A DNA stretch of 35,227 bases from Bacillus sp. REN16 (lineage in GTDB: Bacteria; Bacillota; Bacilli; Bacillales; Bacillaceae_L). How positions within the stretch are numbered: the first letter of the stretch is position 1; every line of letters begins with the position of its first letter. Below, one piece after another: positions 29,368 to 35,227 of the stretch. The position numbers were made by a program, and so were the translations under genes. The stretch lies in NCBI RefSeq assembly GCF_020731355.1, contig NZ_JAJFZK010000018.1:1-35227 (forward strand). Direction: 5' to 3'. Below the pieces are notes generated by a model. That model made no database searches. It saw only the letters and a program-made list of their open reading frames with translations, and was not told the origin of the DNA.

Positions 29368-30993
29368 ATGAACGTCCAATCCGAGGAGCGGTCAAAACGA
29401 ATTTGGGAGGGTGCATTTGTACTTGCCTTTGCCGGTTTGATCACCAAGATACTAAGTGCCGGTTACCGTATCCCTTACCAGAACATTGCGGGGGATATCG
29501 GCTTTTACATATATCAACAAGCATATCCAATTTACGGAATTGTTCTCGTGCTTTCTACATACGGATTTCCAGTGATTATTTCAAAGCTTCTTGCAGAGAA
29601 ATTAGAGGAACATGACGTAGCTTCTGCCATGAAAATCCTCTATATCACCTTACTTACATTACTAGGACTGGGAATCGCGATTTTTAGTCTTTTATACTGG
29701 GGATCGGAAATTGTTGCTGGCTGGATGGGTGACAAGGAGCTCTCAGCACTGATTAAGGTGATTTCATTTTCCTTTTTACTCATGCCGTTTATTTCTGTCT
29801 TTCGCGGTTATTTCCAAGGTCATAAAAATATGGTCCCTACTGCTGTTTCACAAGTAACAGAACAATCAATTCGCGTTGTGACCATTCTATTGTTGTCCTT
29901 TATTCTACTTGAATATGGATATGGAGTATATGAGGCAGGGGCGGGAGCGATATTTGGTTCGATTACAGGCGGGTTTGCAGCAATATCCGTTTTATTGTTT
30001 TATTTGTTGAAGAGGAAGAAGACTGGTCAAAAACGATTATTTCAAAAAGCTTCAATCAAAACAATGGAGATAGTCAAAATCCTTTTCACCCAAGGAATGA
30101 CGATTTGTATAAGTGCTTTATTGCTCATACTATTTCAGCTAGTCGATTCTTTCACTGTCTATTCCTTGTTAGTTTCAGGTGGAATGGAGGAAGAAGCAGC
30201 AAAACAAGTAAAGGGAGTTTATGACAGGGGTCAACCTTTGCTTCAGCTCGGAACAGTTGTAGCCACTTCTTTGGCATTATCACTTGTTCCACTCATCGCA
30301 AGTGCCAAGGCAAGAAAAGATATGGCTTTTATTCAAAAAAAGGTCGATTTAACATTCCGGCTAAGTGTTGTCGTCGGACTTGGAGCGGCAGTAGGTCTTG
30401 CGTGTGTCTTAGAGCCTACAAATATTATGCTGTTTCGAAATGATCTTGGAACTACGGTTTTAATGATTATCGGTTTTTCAATTTTATTTACGACATTGTC
30501 ACAATCCATTACTGCAATATTACAAGGGCTTGGTCATCCGTTTATTCCTGCCATTGTTGTAATGGTTGGAATGCTTTTAAAATGGCTTTTCAATCTGATA
30601 CTTATTCCTAACTTCGGGACCATGGGTGCGGCGATTGCAACCTTAGTTGCCTTTGGGGTGATAGCAGTTATACATATTTTTATCCTAGAAAGAAGGCTGC
30701 CAGGGGTAATGAGAAAATGGACATTTATTTACCATGTTCTTTTTGCCACATTTGCGATGGTGTTCGTGATTTTCTGTTATTCATGGGCCTTGCACCATTT
30801 TTTTCCGAGGGCAGCAGAAACTCGTACATTTGCAAGCTTTGAAGCATTGTCCTCTGTTTGTATGGGGGGAGTAATCTATCTTTATTTTATTTTAAGAGGG
30901 AGAGTGTTTTCAGAAGAAGAACTCTCGGAAATCCCGCTTGGATCAAAAGGAACCTTGCTAGTTAGGATATTTAGAGGGGGTAAGAACACATGA
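29368..30993 (+). CDS. yabM: Polysaccharide/lipid flippase family membrane protein YabM (MOP superfamily)
   Basis: A 541-residue polytopic membrane protein with about 14 hydrophobic segments, of the SpoVB/Wzx/MurJ-like MOP exporter superfamily. It begins with the family's KRIWEGAFVLAFAGLITKIL and contains the FRGYFQGHKNMVPTAVSQVTEQ-type loop. Relatives flip lipid-linked sugars across the membrane; the substrate of YabM is not established. GAAAGGAG lies 7 bases before ATG 29368. The last 4 bases overlap yabN (ATGA), so the two are probably translationally coupled. A frame starting at 29361 is a shadow. Confidence 0.93.
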   Translation: MNVQSEERSKRIWEGAFVLAFAGLITKILSAGYRIPYQNIAGDIGFYIYQQAYPIYGIVLVLSTYGFPVIISKLLAEKLEEHDVASAMKILYITLLTLLGLGIAIFSLLYWGSEIVAGWMGDKELSALIKVISFSFLLMPFISVFRGYFQGHKNMVPTAVSQVTEQSIRVVTILLLSFILLEYGYGVYEAGAGAIFGSITGGFAAISVLLFYLLKRKKTGQKRLFQKASIKTMEIVKILFTQGMTICISALLLILFQLVDSFTVYSLLVSGGMEEEAAKQVKGVYDRGQPLLQLGTVVATSLALSLVPLIASAKARKDMAFIQKKVDLTFRLSVVVGLGAAVGLACVLEPTNIMLFRNDLGTTVLMIIGFSILFTTLSQSITAILQGLGHPFIPAIVVMVGMLLKWLFNLILIPNFGTMGAAIATLVAFGVIAVIHIFILERRLPGVMRKWTFIYHVLFATFAMVFVIFCYSWALHHFFPRAAETRTFASFEALSSVCMGGVIYLYFILRGRVFSEEELSEIPLGSKGTLLVRIFRGGKNT

Positions 30994-32438
30994 TAACAGT
31001 TATCGGGTTAGGAGCGGGAGATTTATCACAGCTCCCACTTGGCATTTATCGAAAACTTTTAACAACTGAATATTTGTTTCTTCGGACGAAGGAGCATCCC
31101 GTGATTAAGGAATTAGAAGCCGAAGGAATTTCCTATCAATCCTTTGATGAAATTTATGAAAAGCATGACCAATTTGAGGAAGTTTATGATGAGATCGTTA
31201 CTATTTTAAAAAATGAAGCAAAAACAAAGGATATTGTCTATGCTGTGCCAGGACATCCGATGGTAGCAGAAAAGACCACTCAACTATTACTTGGGGATAA
31301 AAACCTCAAGGTTCAAATTGAGGGTGGTCAAAGCTTTATTGATCCGTTATTAGCGTCATTGAAAATTGATCCAATTGAAGGATTCCAATTCCTAGATGCT
31401 TTAGCATTTACAAAGGATGAATTGCAGCTGTCTCAGCATATCATCATCTGTCAGGTATATGACCAATACATTGCGTCTAATGTGAAGTTAACGTTAATGG
31501 AGCAATTACCTGATGAACATGAAGTGTATATCGTAACAGCAGCGGGCAGTGCCAATGAAAAAATCACGAAAGCCCCTCTTTATGAATTAGATCGAGGAGT
31601 AGAAGTGAACAATCTGACAAGCGTCTATGTCCCGCCGGTGAAGGAAGAAGAGCTGCTATACCATGATTTTCGTACTTTTAGAAAAATTATTGCAGCGTTA
31701 AGAGGACCGGGCGGATGCCCGTGGGATCAAAAACAAACCCATGAGTCATTAAAAAAATACCTGTTAGAAGAAGCCTACGAAGTTCTTGATGCCATTGACA
31801 GCAAAGATGATGATCATTTAACAGAGGAACTAGGGGATGTGCTTCTGCAAATTCTCCTTCATGCCCAAATTGGGGAAGATGAGGGGATGTTTACCATTGA
31901 TGACGTCATTCGTGGGGTTTCTGAAAAAATGATCCGAAGACACCCACATGTATTTGGGGATATTTCAGCAGAAACAGCAGAGGAAGTCGTGACCAATTGG
32001 GAGCAAATTAAAAAATTGGAAAAAGGCAGCGCTGCTGAGGAAAATTCGATTTTAGATGATGTCACAAAGGGTTTACCAGGGCTAATGAAGGCTGTTCAAT
32101 ATCAAAAAAAAGCAGCCAAAGTAGGATTTGACTGGGATGCTGTCGAACCTATGTGGGACAAGGTTTTTGAAGAAATACACGAATACAAGGATGCAGTAGC
32201 GAAAAAAGCAAAAGCAGAAGCCATTCAAGAGTTTGGAGATATTCTATTTGCGCTAGCCAACATCGCAAGATTTTATAAATTCGACCCAGAAGAAGCACTT
32301 GCGATGACGAACCAAAAGTTCGCGAGACGTTTTCAATTTATAGAAAATGAAATCAGAAATCAAGGGTTAAGATTTGAAGAGCAAACCCTAGAGCAGCTTG
32401 ATGCCATCTGGGAAAAAGCTAAACACAATGGACTATAA
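30990..32438 (+). CDS. yabN: YabN, fused tetrapyrrole methylase-like and MazG NTP pyrophosphohydrolase
   Basis: A 482-residue two-domain protein. Residues 1 to about 215 form a tetrapyrrole (corrin/porphyrin) methylase-like domain (ITVIGLGAGDLSQLPLG, AVPGHPMVAE). Residues about 225-482 form MazG, with GCPWDQKQTHESL, the metal site EEAYEVLDAID and EELGDVLLQI. The MazG half hydrolyses nucleoside triphosphates; the role of the methylase half is unknown. It overlaps yabM by 4 bases and is followed by rqcP after 22 bases. Confidence 0.93.
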   Translation: MITVIGLGAGDLSQLPLGIYRKLLTTEYLFLRTKEHPVIKELEAEGISYQSFDEIYEKHDQFEEVYDEIVTILKNEAKTKDIVYAVPGHPMVAEKTTQLLLGDKNLKVQIEGGQSFIDPLLASLKIDPIEGFQFLDALAFTKDELQLSQHIIICQVYDQYIASNVKLTLMEQLPDEHEVYIVTAAGSANEKITKAPLYELDRGVEVNNLTSVYVPPVKEEELLYHDFRTFRKIIAALRGPGGCPWDQKQTHESLKKYLLEEAYEVLDAIDSKDDDHLTEELGDVLLQILLHAQIGEDEGMFTIDDVIRGVSEKMIRRHPHVFGDISAETAEEVVTNWEQIKKLEKGSAAEENSILDDVTKGLPGLMKAVQYQKKAAKVGFDWDAVEPMWDKVFEEIHEYKDAVAKKAKAEAIQEFGDILFALANIARFYKFDPEEALAMTNQKFARRFQFIENEIRNQGLRFEEQTLEQLDAIWEKAKHNGL

Positions 32439-32460
32439 AAATATAAAAGAGGTGAAACAC

Positions 32461-32721
32461 ATGCGATTGGATAAATTTTTGAAGGTTTCACGTTTAATTA
32501 AAAGACGTACACTGGCAAAAGAGGTAGCTGACCAAGGAAGAATCCTCATTAATGGCTTAGCAGCCAAGGCAAGCAGCAATGTAAAAATTGGGGATGAGTT
32601 AACCATTCGTTTTGGACAGAAAATTGTAACGGTGAAAATTGAAGACCTTAAAGAAACAACAAAAAAAGAAGATGCAAACAACCTTTACTCCTTAGTGAAA
32701 GAAGAAAGAGTAGAGGCTTAA
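32461..32721 (+). CDS. rqcP: RqcP (YabO), S4-domain ribosome quality control factor
   Basis: An 86-residue Hsp15-like S4 RNA-binding protein. With RqcH it supports poly-alanine tailing on obstructed 50S subunits, acting at the P-site tRNA. The S4 motif MRLDKFLKVSRLIKRRTLAKE and the DQGRILING segment are near identical to B. subtilis. ATG 32461 has AGAGGTG 6 bases upstream; the longer frame from 32398 is inside yabN. Confidence 0.95.
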   Translation: MRLDKFLKVSRLIKRRTLAKEVADQGRILINGLAAKASSNVKIGDELTIRFGQKIVTVKIEDLKETTKKEDANNLYSLVKEERVEA

Positions 32722-32768
32722 ACATTCGATATTCACCACAAGGCTTGTTCTAAAACCCACCATAAACT

Positions 32769-32776
32769 CATACATT
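32769..32776 (+). promoter_or_regulatory. Possible sigma-E -10 for yabP-yabQ
   Basis: CATACATT matches the sigma-E -10 (CATACANT). The -35 (GTTCTAA at 32747) is weak, so this is tentative. yabP-yabQ are sigma-E genes in B. subtilis. Confidence 0.35.
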
Positions 32777-32833
32777 TTACTATTAAACAAGTGGTCATTC
32801 TGACTGCTTAAGTATGAATGTGGGGGTTAAAAA

Positions 32834-33139
32834 ATGAACCAATACTATGATGGAGCGCCATCCAATAAAGGAACCGCACAAGAGCATGATGTGATCATGA
32901 GAAGTCGCAAGCTTCTTGATATAACAGGTGTAAAACAAGTAGAAAGCTTTGATAATGAGGAATTTTTACTTGAAACTGTTATGGGCTTCCTAGCAATTCG
33001 TGGCCAAAACCTGCAAATGAAAAATCTTGATGTGGAAAAAGGCATTGTATCAATCAAAGGAAGGGTCTATGATATAAGCTATTTAGACGAACATTCCACG
33101 GAGAAGGCTAAAGGATTCTTTAGCAAGTTATTTAGATGA
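32834..33139 (+). CDS. yabP: Sporulation protein YabP
   Basis: A 101-residue protein of the YabP/YqfC family, required for sporulation in B. subtilis and made in the mother cell. The core VMGFLAIRGQNLQMKNLDVEK and GIVSIKGRVYDISY are conserved. It is soluble by sequence; its partner is the membrane protein YabQ. GGGGG lies about 7 bases before ATG 32834. The stop overlaps yabQ as ATGA, so the two are coupled. Confidence 0.94.
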   Translation: MNQYYDGAPSNKGTAQEHDVIMRSRKLLDITGVKQVESFDNEEFLLETVMGFLAIRGQNLQMKNLDVEKGIVSIKGRVYDISYLDEHSTEKAKGFFSKLFR

Positions 33140-33771
33140 CCCTTACCACCCAATTTTACACATTACTTGCAATGATTTGCATGGGGGGCTGGCTAGGAGC
33201 CTCCCTAGATACGTACCAGCGCTTCCTAAAGCGCCCGCGACGAAAGTATTTCTTCGTATTTATCAATGATATTCTTTTTTGGGTTGTACAAGGCCTGTTG
33301 TTCTTTTATACGCTTTTGCTGGTAAATGAGGGTGAACTGCGATTCTATGTATTTATCGCGATCCTATGTGGATTTGCCGCATACCAAAGTTTATTAAAAT
33401 CAATATATGTGAAAATATTAGAACATATTATTCAAGCCATCATACGGTTATACGAATTTTTACTGCGAACCGGTGAATTACTCATCGTTCGGCCCATCAA
33501 AATGCTTTATAAGCTCATTATCGTGATCCTGTTGGGGATACTCAATATCCTCCTCGTGTTTGGGAAAGTCTTTCTCAAGATTTGTTTGATGATCCTTAAA
33601 ATTTGTTTTGCTCCGATTAAGTGGATTGGAATCATGATCTGGAGACTGTTACCGTCCGCTTTTACGAAAAATGTAGAAAAGATTTTTCGAAAGTGTGCAG
33701 GATTATTCAAAAAAGTAGAGAATATCAAACCTATATTGGTAAAATGGTGGAAGAAGATAAGGAAACAATAG
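33136..33771 (+). CDS. yabQ: Sporulation membrane protein YabQ
   Basis: A 211-residue protein needed for spore cortex formation. There are four or five hydrophobic segments in the N-terminal 160 residues (for example LLAMICMGGWLGASL, the WVVQGLLFFYTLL region, LIIVILLGILNILL) and a basic C terminus rich in Lys, typical of the family; the length equals B. subtilis YabQ. It overlaps yabP by 4 bases, and divIC follows 15 bases later. Confidence 0.93.
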   Translation: MTLTTQFYTLLAMICMGGWLGASLDTYQRFLKRPRRKYFFVFINDILFWVVQGLLFFYTLLLVNEGELRFYVFIAILCGFAAYQSLLKSIYVKILEHIIQAIIRLYEFLLRTGELLIVRPIKMLYKLIIVILLGILNILLVFGKVFLKICLMILKICFAPIKWIGIMIWRLLPSAFTKNVEKIFRKCAGLFKKVENIKPILVKWWKKIRKQ

Positions 33772-33786
33772 GAGGCATTCTTTACA

Positions 33787-34161
33787 ATGAGTGCAGTAAG
33801 AAAGAAAAATGTAACACAGTTACAATCAACCTATATGGAAAAGTATAAACAACAAGAACAAGCCATTCAAGTGAAACGAAAAGGCTTGATTAGAAGATTG
33901 ATTGCCTTTTTCGTTTTGGTGGCAATCATATCTTATGGGCTTATTACAATGGTGGTGTCGCAACATAAGACAATGAATGAAAAGGTTGCTGAAAAGGAAC
34001 AATTACAAGAACAGCTAACCGCGCTTAAAGATGAGCAAGTTCTTCTTGAAGAAGAGGTCGTAAAACTCAACAGTGATGAGTATATCGAAAAAATAATTCG
34101 CAGGGATTATTTTCTATCTAAGGAAGGAGAAATTATTTTTAAAGTCGGTGATGGGTCTTAG
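33787..34161 (+). CDS. divIC: Cell division protein DivIC
   Basis: A 124-residue bitopic septum protein (FtsB/DivIC family) that works with FtsL and DivIB. There is a basic N-terminal cytoplasmic part (about 1-35), one membrane helix (LIAFFVLVAIISYGLITMVV, about 37-57), a coiled coil (about 58-95) and the conserved YIEKIIRRDYFLSKEGE end. ATAGGAGG lies about 11 bases before the ATG. It follows the sporulation pair yabP-yabQ without a visible terminator. Confidence 0.95.
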   Translation: MSAVRKKNVTQLQSTYMEKYKQQEQAIQVKRKGLIRRLIAFFVLVAIISYGLITMVVSQHKTMNEKVAEKEQLQEQLTALKDEQVLLEEEVVKLNSDEYIEKIIRRDYFLSKEGEIIFKVGDGS

Positions 34162-34166
34162 TCTTA

Positions 34167-34196
34167 TTGACACTTGATTTTTATATTATGTATAAT
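34167..34196 (+). promoter_or_regulatory. Sigma-A promoter of yabR
   Basis: TTGACA (34167-34172) and TATAAT (34191-34196), both perfect, with an 18-base spacer. Confidence 0.85.
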
Positions 34197-34242
34197 GAAG
34201 TAAATAGATTTTTTTTCGAATTTAAGGAGGAGCATTTTTTTT

Positions 34243-34665
34243 ATGTCAATCGAAGTAGGTAGCAAGGTTCAAGGGAAGGTAACAGGAATTACGAATTTCG
34301 GAGCGTTTGTGGAGCTTCCAGAAGGATCAACTGGTCTTGTCCATATTAGTGAGGTTGCGGACAATTATGTAAAAGATATTAATGAGCATTTAAAAGTCGG
34401 CGACCAAGTTGAGGTCAAGGTTATTAATGTTGAGAAAGATGGAAAAATTGGTTTATCCATTAAAAAGGCAAAAGAAACACCACAACCGCAACGCCCGCGT
34501 CACAATGGTCCGCGTAATAACAGAAACGACCAACGTAATCAAAACAAAACTGAAAACTTTGAACAAAAGATGAATCGCTTTCTGAAGGACAGTGAAGATC
34601 GTCTATCTTCCTTAAAGCGCAACACTGAATCAAAACGTGGTGGGCGTGGAGCAAGAAGAGGATAA
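34243..34665 (+). CDS. yabR: S1 RNA-binding domain protein YabR
   Basis: A 140-residue protein with one S1 domain (residues 1 to about 75: GSKVQGKVTGITNFGAFVEL, GLVHISEVAD, GLSIKKA) and a disordered, Arg/Asn/Gln-rich tail likely to bind RNA. It resembles general stress protein 13. The exact function is unknown. AGGAGG (34225-34230) lies 12 bases from ATG 34243, a rather long spacing with a T run between. It has its own strong promoter and terminator. Confidence 0.92.
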   Translation: MSIEVGSKVQGKVTGITNFGAFVELPEGSTGLVHISEVADNYVKDINEHLKVGDQVEVKVINVEKDGKIGLSIKKAKETPQPQRPRHNGPRNNRNDQRNQNKTENFEQKMNRFLKDSEDRLSSLKRNTESKRGGRGARRG

Positions 34666-34694
34666 CCTGCTGCCGTAGCTTATATATATATATT

Positions 34695-34721
34695 AAGCAC
34701 CCAATCCCGGGTGCTTTTTTG
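34695..34721 (+). terminator. Terminator of yabR
   Basis: AAGCACCC pairs with GGGTGCTT around AATCCC, followed by TTTTG. It follows a short (TA)n run (about 34680-34693). Confidence 0.9.
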
Positions 34722-34744
34722 TATAAGATTAAGTACCAGAGCTG

Positions 34745-35012
34745 ATGAATAGAGGGAAAAACTCCGCTTAATTTGTAACTATTACTAAAAAAGTCATAAA
34801 TAGAGGGAAAAATTCCTTCTATATGCTTAAAAAGTGCCAAAATGGGGGATTTTTCATTACATAACCGGAAAATCTACTCTTATTTACTCCGAAACATGCT
34901 TCATTCTAAATTTAACCGGAAAATCTCCACTTATTTTACTTTTACTGGTTACTGGTAAGCGCAAGACATCTTATATCTCAATTATCCAAGGGAACCTCCT
35001 TTTAATGCATTA
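34745..35012. repeat. Degenerate GGAAAA-NTCC-N2-CTTA repeats
   Basis: GGAAAA units start at 34755, 34806, 34867 and 34918 (spacing 51, 61, 51). They fall into two closer pairs, AATAGAGGGAAAAA and AACCGGAAAATCT. A fifth, weaker unit may start at 34991. The stretch carries no supportable gene; the 69-codon frame at 34834 has no proper ribosome-binding site and crosses the repeats. Confidence 0.6.
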
Positions 35013-35041
35013 CGGTATGAATAATAAGGTTTTTTTCCACT

Positions 35042-35075
35042 AAAAAAACTCACCAATTAATATGGCGAGTTTTTG
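35042..35075 (-). terminator. Terminator of the tRNA pair
   Basis: On the minus strand AAAAACTCGCCA pairs with TGGTGAGTTTTTTT (one G-U), followed by T residues, just after tRNA-Glu. Confidence 0.82.
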
Positions 35076-35085
35076 GAGCTTTGTA

Positions 35086-35157
35086 TGACCCGTACGGGAT
35101 TCGAACCCGTGTTACCGCCGTGAAAGGGCGGTGTCTTAACCGCTTGACCAACGGGCC
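35086..35157 (-). tRNA. tRNA-Glu (anticodon TTC)
   Basis: On the minus strand a 72-base cloverleaf starts GGCCCGTTGGTCAAGCGGTT, has anticodon TTC in CCCTTTCACGG, a T-arm GGGTTCGAATCCC and acceptor strand ACGGGTC plus A. CCA is not encoded (TAC follows). It is transcribed after the Met tRNA. Confidence 0.96.
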
Positions 35158-35167
35158 ATCATAATTA

Positions 35168-35227
35168 TGGTAGCGGCGGAGGGGATCGAACCCCCGACCT
35201 CACGGGTATGAACCGTACGCTCTAGCC
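35168..35227 (-). tRNA. tRNA-Met (anticodon CAT), partial
   Basis: On the minus strand this is the 3' part of a tRNA, cut by the window end. The anticodon arm CGGTTCATACCCG gives CAT, the T-arm is GGGGGTTCGATCCCC, and the acceptor end CCGCCGCTA is followed by encoded CCA. The anticodon stem lacks the three G-C pairs of an initiator, so it is the elongator form. Confidence 0.92.

Noticed and set aside
34680-34693. (TA)n run after yabR as a microsatellite of interest
   Set aside because: It is short, and such runs are common next to terminators in AT-rich genomes.
34460-34840. 126-codon minus-strand frame opposite yabR
   Set aside because: It is a shadow of yabR and of its terminator; no start signal is seen.
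34834-35043. 69-codon plus-strand frame after yabR
   Set aside because: It lies across the degenerate repeats, has no ribosome-binding site at proper spacing and is low in complexity.

Overview
This is the rrn-to-tRNA segment that follows the replication origin region in Bacillaceae. Gene order and protein sequences follow Bacillus subtilis from the end of rrnA through csfB, yaaO, tmk, darA, yaaR, holB, ricT, yabA, yabB, yazA, rsmI, abrB, metS, tatD, yabE, rnmV, rsmA, yabG, veg, sspF, ispE, purR, ridA, spoVG, glmU, prs, ctc, pth, fin, mfd, spoVT, yabM, yabN, rqcP, yabP, yabQ, divIC and yabR to a tRNA pair. The organism is an endospore-forming, AT-rich member of Bacillaceae; I cannot assign a species. 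One visible difference from B. subtilis is that xpaC and yaaN are absent between csfB and yaaO.

Layout. Bases 1-90 hold the tail of a 5S rRNA and its terminator. Bases 447-8028 hold a forespore anti-sigma gene, then a plus-strand run for nucleotide, DNA-replication and RNA-modification genes (tmk, darA, holB, ricT, yabA, yabB, rsmI). abrB is the only minus-strand protein gene; it has a clear sigma-A promoter and a Spo0A box just downstream of it. Bases 9230-18314 carry metS, tatD, yabE, rnmV-rsmA, yabG, veg, sspF and ispE. Bases 18370-24170 carry purR-ridA, spoVG, glmU-prs and ctc-pth. Bases 24388-34665 carry fin, mfd, spoVT, the overlapping yabM-yabN pair, rqcP, yabP-yabQ, divIC and yabR. 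Two tRNA genes on the minus strand (Glu, and Met cut by the window end) close the window.

How the genes work together. Housekeeping functions (dTMP kinase, clamp loader, 16S and 5S rRNA maturation, peptidoglycan and isoprenoid precursors, PRPP, peptidyl-tRNA recycling, transcription-coupled repair) are interleaved with sporulation genes. Alternative-sigma promoters can be read for several of these: sigma-F/G (csfB, fin), sigma-K (yabG), sigma-H (spoVG) and sigma-B (ctc).

The least ordinary content lies between the genes. Three dispersed, structured repeat families occur at least twice each. Family 1 (minus-strand copy 8036-8166, copies 8968-9213 and 16875-17061, tail fragment 3369-3393) keeps a GCC-rich box and several hairpins; its first hairpin is perfectly paired in all three full copies although the paired sequence differs completely. 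Its tail hairpin ends a few bases before the ribosome-binding site of yaaR, metS and sspF. Family 2 (13473-13594, 24251-24371) is a long imperfect rod with exchanged base pairs. Family 3 (19610-19749 plus, 28493-28635 minus) has paired ends and a covarying central hairpin. All three could be small non-autonomous mobile elements or structured RNAs; sequence alone does not decide.
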